Below are positions 57,346 through 64,000 of a stretch of DNA of 64,000 nt, piece after piece. Every line of letters begins with the position of its first letter. The first letter of the stretch is position 1. Location of the stretch: positions 14,611,637 through 14,675,636 of the forward strand of contig OZ026851.1 in the NCBI GenBank assembly GCA_964023205.1, given 5' to 3'. Below the pieces are notes generated by a model. The model was not told the origin of the DNA, searched no databases, and worked only from the letters and a program-made list of their open reading frames with translations. Source of the stretch: Lutraria lutraria. Its lineage: Eukaryota; Mollusca; Bivalvia; Venerida; Mactridae. A program made the position numbers and the translations under genes.

Positions 57346-57730
57346 AAAATATGAAAATAGATTGAAAATTAATGCTTTGTTTTGTAGCATGGTTTTAAAA
57401 AAATGTAAATGAAATCATTCATTAGTTAGATTCTACTTCTTGTCTGTGTGATGCTGCAGTGAAGAGTCTTCCCATGATGCCTTTGTACTGTTGGTACGTC
57501 TGTTTCAGGTTTCTATTAATTGCCTTTATGAATGAATTTGTAACAAGGTCAAATATCAACCTTGACAAGCTTAGTATATTTTATCTGTATTCATTCCTTA
57601 TGAACTTACATGTTGGTCTTTAAGTGAAATCATCATGCAATAAAAGCTACAATTAGGATTTGGGTACCAGACTTTGATACAACAAATATTTTAAACAATT
57701 ATTTGGGAACCAGTCTTTGATACAACACAT

Positions 57731-58489
57731 GAGCGAGTTCGATAAACAACTATAGTATGAGTATCTCCCCGGAAGTTAAGCTGCGCATGTCAATAATCGA
57801 ACTGAGTCTAGTCGTTCTGTGGTAAACAAACAGAAGCAAGTCTTTTCGACGCCAATAACGTATGCATATAAACTTATATCATAAAATCGCAACATCCAAA
57901 TGATAAACTTTAATCAAAAGGTATGTGTTAAAATGTACAAAAATGTATATGCTTGGATATGTTTTTATGCTGGCTTATTGTTAAAACATAATTTCCTTTA
58001 ACACACTTATTTTTTTTAGATGATCTCGAGTAGTGGTTTGAAGTATTAGAATTCGCATGATATTTAAATAAACTATTAATTAGTTTTTATTCAAATGAAT
58101 GATGTTTGTGTTATATTCCAGTGACCACTGCCATATGGTAACGTTTATGTTAAATAGCGAAATTATATGATAAATACTTCCTAACTAGGTAACATTGAAT
58201 TATGTAGGTCAAAACATGCTTATATATATAACCTTAAATCCAACGATCTTTTGCACATATTTAGATTCATGATATTAATTAAACAAATACAATGTATTCA
58301 AAGAAAATACTTAAAATTCGTTGGTAACTTATAAATTTCCTACAGCCGCCATCTTGGAACGAGAGAAACTAGCATCTTGCCGTTGGTAGAACGAGAGTAG
58401 CTAGACTAACCAGACTAGAGCACGACTAGGGTTGGTTCGATCTATGTTTGTAGAACTATTGTGACTATAGTTTTTAACCAAACTCGCTC
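57731..58489. mobile_element. TIR element (about 759 bp)
   Basis: GAGCGAGTTCGATAAACAAC at the left and AACCAAACTCGCTC at the right, with an ACTATAGT block just inside both ends. The inside has no open frame. Flanking it is a GGGAACCAGTCTTTGATACA phrase repeated at 57663, 57704 and 58499. Confidence 0.7.
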
Positions 58490-59218
58490 CATATTGTATG
58501 GGAACCAGTCTTTGATACAACAAATATTTGCGAACCTGAGTCTTTGATATACAACGAAGATATGGGAACCAGTCTAAGTGTGCTGCTCTTCAAAAGAGTA
58601 CCTTATAAGATTTACTGCTTGTTCACTTTTTATTGAATGTCTATCTATATTCCAGATAAACCAAGACAAAATTAATGTTCAGCAGTATCCAAGACAATCT
58701 TCTGACCTTGATGATAAGTAAATCATAATGTCTTACGATCTGGATATTGGTGAGTTTATATTGACTTCAAACTTGAAAGATGTAAAACTGTCATTTATTT
58801 GATTGTGACTGACATGGCTATCTGACAGTATTAAAATCATGTAAAACCATCAAAAGATATTTTTAGAATATATCATTGTGTAGGCCTGGAACATATTAGT
58901 TAATTTAAGCCAGAAGTCAATCATCGGTGATTGTTTCTGATTTCAACCTGACTTTTAAAGACTGCTGCATCAAGTTGAAAATACTCAGCACTCATGTTGT
59001 TGTTCAGTCTAGAAACTATTAATTATGTCCCATTTTGAAAAAACATCTCACTCTGTCTGTCCGTCCTTAACCAAACCTTATGCGGGCAATAACTAGAGAA
59101 CTATTTGGAATAAACTCCTCAGATTTGATTGGGAGCTTGGTCATCACACAGTCATGTAGATGACCCCTATTGATTTTTAGTTCAGTAAGTCATCATACAT
59201 CCAGTTCACAGACACTTG

Positions 59219-61598
59219 TTTGAAGTCATCTCAATGTTTTTCCAGATATCTATACTTCCACGTGCATTCTGGGAATTTATCAATATGGTGACAGTATTCA
59301 ATGTTCCATGTCTGTAAAATCACAATTGTTCTCCTGGCCTCTTTGTAAAAGCTTTCAAATCTTTCTGCAAAGGAATACTTTTAAATAAATACATGCACAT
59401 TCAATTTTACTTCCTTAGACTTCATTCATACTTCGTAGATATCCGTTGGTTTATTGTTTTATAATTTGATAATCATTAGGAAGTGTTTGTGTAACATGGA
59501 TGCCCCCTAAAGGCCAACTGGATCACAGACACTTGTTTAGAAAAAATTACCCCACCCACCACGGTCGCTCTTGCTATCAATACATATAAATAACCAGAAG
59601 ATAACAAGCTCTAAACGAAAGTAGACCATATTTTTAGGGTTTTTCAAACAAATATTGCACTTGCGTAATAATTTCTGGCTTCTATGCACAATTAGATCTT
59701 TTTTATTCTAACGACACCGCTCTCACACCAAAACTTGCACATACAAGTGTAAATTCCGACAATTTCCAATTAATTTAGTATCGGGGGCTGCTGCGATCGA
59801 GAAAATGCTATTTTTAGACATTTTAAAGCGTTTCCGCCTGGCCTTGTGTCACGTAAATGGTCAATATCTACACAAAGTTGTCGTTCCTGTCCAATATAAA
59901 TACACATCAGTTTGGTACCCAAATCGAATTTCAGTTTGGGACAGTCCTTTGTTCAAAATGTGGAATTCAAAGCATTGTGCGTCTTGGTATTTTATAAAAT
60001 TCTTTATACCTTATCAAATTTAAATACAAATGTACATATAAATATTTATTACGAGTTATATTAGTAATAAAATTAAACAGGTTGGTGTCATATAAACATT
60101 GTTTTGTTCATATTTTATTTAAAGAAAAGAAAACTTTAATTCAGAATTTAGTGTTTTACCATCAATTAATTTTACTTAGCTAGGGGATATGTTAATAATT
60201 AAGGTTCCACTATAAAGTCTGTCATCGCTGGTGTGACAATTATCTTTTATTGTCATTGATTGCAATTAATTTTATTTTTGCAGTTATTTCCTTTCATATG
60301 TTCTTTTTGTTTCTCAATTATTGCTAAAAGGTTTGTACTAAAACTATCGGTTTAAAAAAATTATTTTAACAGTATATGCAACAAAAAATATATTTTTTTA
60401 CATTTAAATCATTAGTTGTTAATAAAGAGAGTCTATATAACTTTTTTGAAGTGTCTGGATAAATTTACTGCTATATATTATTAGTGTGTGTGGCAATGAG
60501 TCATTTGTGGAATTTCCGAATCAGTGTAACAATGTCTTATTCGTGTTTAGAGTGGAGAAACTGTGCGTCCCAGGCAGCACAGTGTATCTTGTGGTACCTG
60601 TGATATGTGGCAACACAGATCATGCAACACCGGTAATTAGGTTTTTGCTTTTTTTTGTTCGGTTTATATATTATTATATATTATGTCTATATTTACTACT
60701 TAAATTATTGATGCTAAATATAATAGCTCACTTTATAGCCATGTATAACAAAAGGAGAAAAATACTTACAAATGTATATATTAAAGCCCAAAACACCTTG
60801 TAAGAATTGCAAATAATAAAATACTTACAAAGTGAAATTTAAATGTCCAAAAAAACGAAATTCAACCGACACTCCGTTTTAACACAAAACCAATATATCC
60901 AGGTGATATCAGCCCCTACACTGCGTTATCGTAGTTACGAAATGCAGAGAACCAGACAAACCGCAATACACCCTATCAGTCTAATTGTCGCCTGCTTACC
61001 GTTTCCGTGGCAAATGTTCGATCGCAACAGCCCCCACAGTACAAAACGTGAAAAAGTTGGAATTCTACGATATTCAGTTTAGTAGACAGTGGAAAGCGTG
61101 TCAGTTAATAAAGAAAAGCAGTTTTAGATAAGCAAAACAGGATTCCAATGTAAGTTTAGCTTTCGTTTGTTTGAAAAATCCTAAAAATATGTTCTACTTT
61201 CGTTTGGAGCTTGTTATCTTCTGGTTATTTATATGTATTGATAGTAAGAGCGACCGTGGTGGGTGGGGTAATTGTTTCTAAACAAGTGTCTGTGATCCAG
61301 TTGGCCTTTAGGGGCATCCATGTTACACAAACACTTCCTAATGATTATCAAATTATAAAACAATAAACCAACGGATATCTACGAAGTATGAATGAAGTCT
61401 AAGGAAGTAAAATTGAATGTGCATGTATTTATTTAAAATTATTCCTTTGCAGAAAGATTTGAAAGCTTTTACAAAGAGGCCAGGAGAACAATTGTGATTT
61501 TACAGACATGGAACATTGAATACTGTCACCATATTGATAAATTCACAGAATGCATGTGGACGTATAGAGATCTGGAAAACCATTGAGATGACTTCAAA
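59219..61598. repeat. Large inverted repeat, about 2.4 kb
   Basis: Outer arms 59219-59652 and 61166-61598 are complementary at high identity over about 434 bp each. Landmarks are TTTGAAGTCATCTCAATG and CCCACCCACCACGGTCGCTC. The symmetry continues, decayed, inward (GGGGGCTGCTGCGATCGA at about 59784 against its complement at about 61019). The short frames inside have no recognisable domain. Confidence 0.85.
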
Positions 61599-62128
61599 CT
61601 GTCAACTGTACAACTTGATAGATTAAGCTATGGTATGTATGAATTTAGTTTTACACATATTGGCTGAAATCCATACACTTTGTCTGACAAATACTCATGT
61701 AGACTAAAGAACGCACACATACATAATATAGTTGACAAACACACACTCATTTAAAAGCAAACAGACATAAATAAATATACTGACATAAGAAATAAAAAAT
61801 ATAAACACACAGGCAAACACACATTTTTGTCTTATTTCACTTTAGAAAAGTGGAAGTCTGTATTAATTGTTGCCAGTGATTTCATATTTAGAAAAGTCCG
61901 TAATTACTGACATTATTATAATGTCCAGAACAAGAATGATTTGTTGAGCTATTGTGTTGTAAATACATCTTGATTAAATATGAAATTATTTTATTTTTTT
62001 GGTGATGTGATAACAGTAAATCAACAATGGAATCATTTTCACTTCAGGATTCTGCAAGATGATGCTGTGGGAATGTTCTACCTGAGTTTTAGGATTTTCC
62101 AGGGTCAGCTGTATGGCCCCCATTACCC

Positions 62129-63200
62129 CACAGGCTACCGGCATGTGACAATAGCAAAATAAATTTTCAAAAAAAAAAAAAAAAAATTCACTATATATCT
62201 ATTATAGAGTAAAGGTATAGAACTCCTGGGCCCAGAAATCACACCGGTTATGTTTATCAAGGTCCTGTTGTAACAATTCTGAACCGATTCTTAAAAGCCT
62301 GGTCTTTTTCGACGCAGAAATAATTTCTCTTTAACCACCATCCACTCTTATATCCATACATTGCTCTGAACTGGAGCAATAAGCCCTTCAACTTACAAAA
62401 AGTACCACTAGGCATCGATGTGACCTAAGTTTCTTTTCATTAGATACAGACTAAATTTCTTTATTCCTTCGGGATTTCATACCCACGCCGGTGTGAATCG
62501 AAAGAAAATCAAATTTGTTATCACTCACCGTCGACGAATCATTCAATTGATGGATATCTAAGGCATTACGATTCATTATTTGACGATTTAAATTCTCTTT
62601 GGCAAAATGACTGCTAAAGGTGAAGGTTGCCACACCTCCGACTTTGACCAATCGTTGACACGTATCGTCCCGGAACGGCACGAAAATGGTACGGCGTTTA
62701 ACTATGCGATCATGGCAGCTGAGAAGCGAAATCGGACGAAAGCGTGGAATATTGAATCGTAATGCCTATGGTATCCATCAATTGAATTATTTGTCGGCGG
62801 TGATTGATAAACAATTTGATTTTCTTTCGATTTACACCGGAGTGGGTATGAAATCACGAAGGAATAAAGAAATTTACTCTGTAGCTAATGAAAACAAACT
62901 TAGGTCACATCGATGGCGAGTAGTACTTTTTGTAGGTTGAAGGGCTTGTTGCTCCGGTTCAGAGCAATATATGGATATAAGAATGGATGGTGGTTAAAGA
63001 GAAATTATTTCTGCGTCGAATAAGACCAGGCTTTTAAGAATCGGTTCAGAATTGTTACAACAGGACCTTGATGAACATGACCGGTGTGATTTCAGAGCCC
63101 AGGAGTTCTATACCTTTACTCTATAATATATATATGCTGAAAAAAATTTTTTTTTTGAAACTTTATTTTGCTGTTATCACATGCCGGTAGCCTGTGCATT
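62129..63200. repeat. Large inverted repeat, about 1.1 kb
   Basis: Arms 62129-62580 and 62745-63200 are complementary over about 450 bp. They include CACAGGCTACCGGCATGTGA, AGTAAAGGTATAGAACTCCT, GAACCGATTCTTAAAAGCCT and GGGATTTCATACCCAC. The spacer is about 165 bp. A poly-A run at 62167 (about 20) faces a shorter T run at 63145. Frames in the arms are mirror images of each other. Confidence 0.9.
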
Positions 63201-63562
63201 ACCCCTGTAAACTTTTATATACACAGTTTAGGCATTGAATTGTTCAACTTGTGATTACCTGTAATGACTGTGTGGAAATAAAAAAAATGCTAACCATTGT
63301 TCATATTTTGTTACAGATAAGAACAAAAAGAAATTGTATTTTAATACAATTTTATTCACATGGTAATGATCAGAAAACTGAAACAATATTAACACAAGTC
63401 AAGAATTAAAAAATGCTAGGCATGGTATGTAATACAATGAAATCAAAAACAATATAAGCAGGTAATACAATAGAATACAAACAGCTGGACCAAAAAAAAA
63501 AATCGCCCCACAGAATCATGGCGAAAATTCCATAAGTCAATAGACTGTACAAGGAGCACAAA

Positions 63563-63767
63563 ATGCGTAAGAGTCGCCGTCGTGATCTAATGGCTGTATA
63601 TCATTTACAACAGTAATAAAAAATAGTGGACGCTTTGCTTAATTGAAAGTACCCCTTGAATTTGAGCAAAAATTTACTATGGAAGAAAAAACAATGATAA
63701 TGCGTAAGAGTCGCCCTTGTAATCTAATGGGTGTATCTCATTCACAACAGTAATAAAATATGCATGA
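63563..63767 (+). repeat. Direct repeat, 137-bp spacing
   Basis: ATGCGTAAGAGTCGCC, GATCTAATGGCTGTAT and ACAACAGTAATAAAA occur twice, at 63563 and 63700. Confidence 0.8.
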
Positions 63768-63826
63768 AAATCAACATCTCAAATCAAATTGAGATTTTTA
63801 AAACACTATTCCAAATAGTGATATAA

Positions 63827-64000
63827 TTGTCCAGTAAGGCAAGTGTCTAGTGATATACGTGTCCAGTAATATAAGTGTCCAGTAAAGCAAGTGTCCAGTA
63901 AGTCAAGTGTCCAGTAAGGCAAGTGTCTAGTGATACAAGTGTCCAGTAAAGCAACTGTCTAGTGATATAAGTGTACAGTAAGGCAAGTGTCTTGTAATAT
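63827..64000 (+). repeat. 16-bp minisatellite running off the window
   Basis: About eleven tandem units of GTCCAGTAAGGCAAGT and variants (GTCTAGTGATATAAGT and similar), still continuing at the last base of the window. Confidence 0.9.

Larger units (their letters stand above)
54400..58751 (+). ncRNA. Possible chain of untranslated exons (5' part of a gene or lncRNA)
   Basis: Exon-like pieces with fair splice signals lie in order. These are about 54420-54498 (CTCTACCG|GTAATT), a piece ending at 55553 (CACTTTACAG|GTAATT), about 56901-56982 (TTATAG| to GTCCAAG|GTAGGT) and about 58657-58751 (TATTCCAG| to GGATATTG|GTGAGT). All but the last are stop-rich. The last ends with ATGTCTTACGATCTGGATAT, which could open a coding frame (MSYDLDI). 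I could not find a matching coding exon further on, so this is a weak call. Confidence 0.2.

Noticed and set aside
59805..60023. 72-aa + strand frame in the inverted repeat
   Set aside because: It has no signal peptide, domain or splice support and lies within the decayed inner arm.
62451..62940. Two related open frames of 76 and 84 codons
   Set aside because: They are mirror copies produced by the inverted repeat arms and match no domain I know.
1..64000. CRISPR arrays, bacterial operons, phage or viral genes
   Set aside because: None seen. Tandem repeats here lack unique spacers, and all genes are intron-bearing or eukaryotic in style.

Overview
This is an AT-rich animal genome window, most probably from a bivalve or closely related mollusc. 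The lineage call rests on four things. Split genes have GT/AG introns. One gene is a glycoside hydrolase family 10 (GH10) gene with a CBM4/9-type module, a kind of gene carried by molluscs. A Met/Gly-rich secreted protein resembles shell-matrix proteins. Many tRNA-derived SINEs and MITEs carry the TAGTACTGGTTC core, which I associate with bivalve genomes from memory. There is no operon structure, and no CRISPR array or bacterial element.

I rebuilt six protein-coding genes by matching splice sites and reading phase. (1) A vasopressin/oxytocin-type GPCR on + (4412-7399, two coding exons, 434 aa). (2) A small secreted von Willebrand factor A (VWA) protein on - (17553-11303, four exons, 213 aa). 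(3) A secreted protein on + (20538-22736, three exons, 200 aa) with an N-terminal PAN/apple-like segment and a C-terminal Link (hyaluronan-binding type) module. (4) A secreted Met/Gly-rich repeat protein on + (27486-30313, two coding exons, 517 aa) with a probable TATA box and 5' non-coding exon near 25284-25373. (5) A large Asn-rich secreted protein on - (38736-35479, one coding exon, 1,085 aa). (6) A complete 14-exon GH10 xylanase-like gene on - (51594-40740, 565 aa).

Five of the six proteins have a signal peptide, and genes 2-5 sit side by side between 11 and 39 kb. This looks like a neighbourhood of secreted or extracellular-matrix proteins. A shared role in shell or matrix building is an inference; only the Met/Gly-rich protein directly suggests it. 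The GH10 enzyme would act in digestion of plant or algal polysaccharide. The GPCR would be a neuropeptide receptor.

The rest is intergenic and intronic DNA rich in repeats. There are at least a dozen tRNA-derived SINE copies or fragments. TTAA-flanked MITEs occur in the GPCR intron and inside a SINE. A GTACAACCTCTCC hairpin MITE family is present, one copy of which was itself hit by a SINE. Several other dispersed repeat families and minisatellites occur. The last 7 kb holds one TIR element (57731-58489) and two large inverted repeats (59219-61598 and 62129-63200). Between 54.4 and 58.8 kb a weak chain of exon-like segments on + may be the 5' part of another gene or a non-coding RNA.
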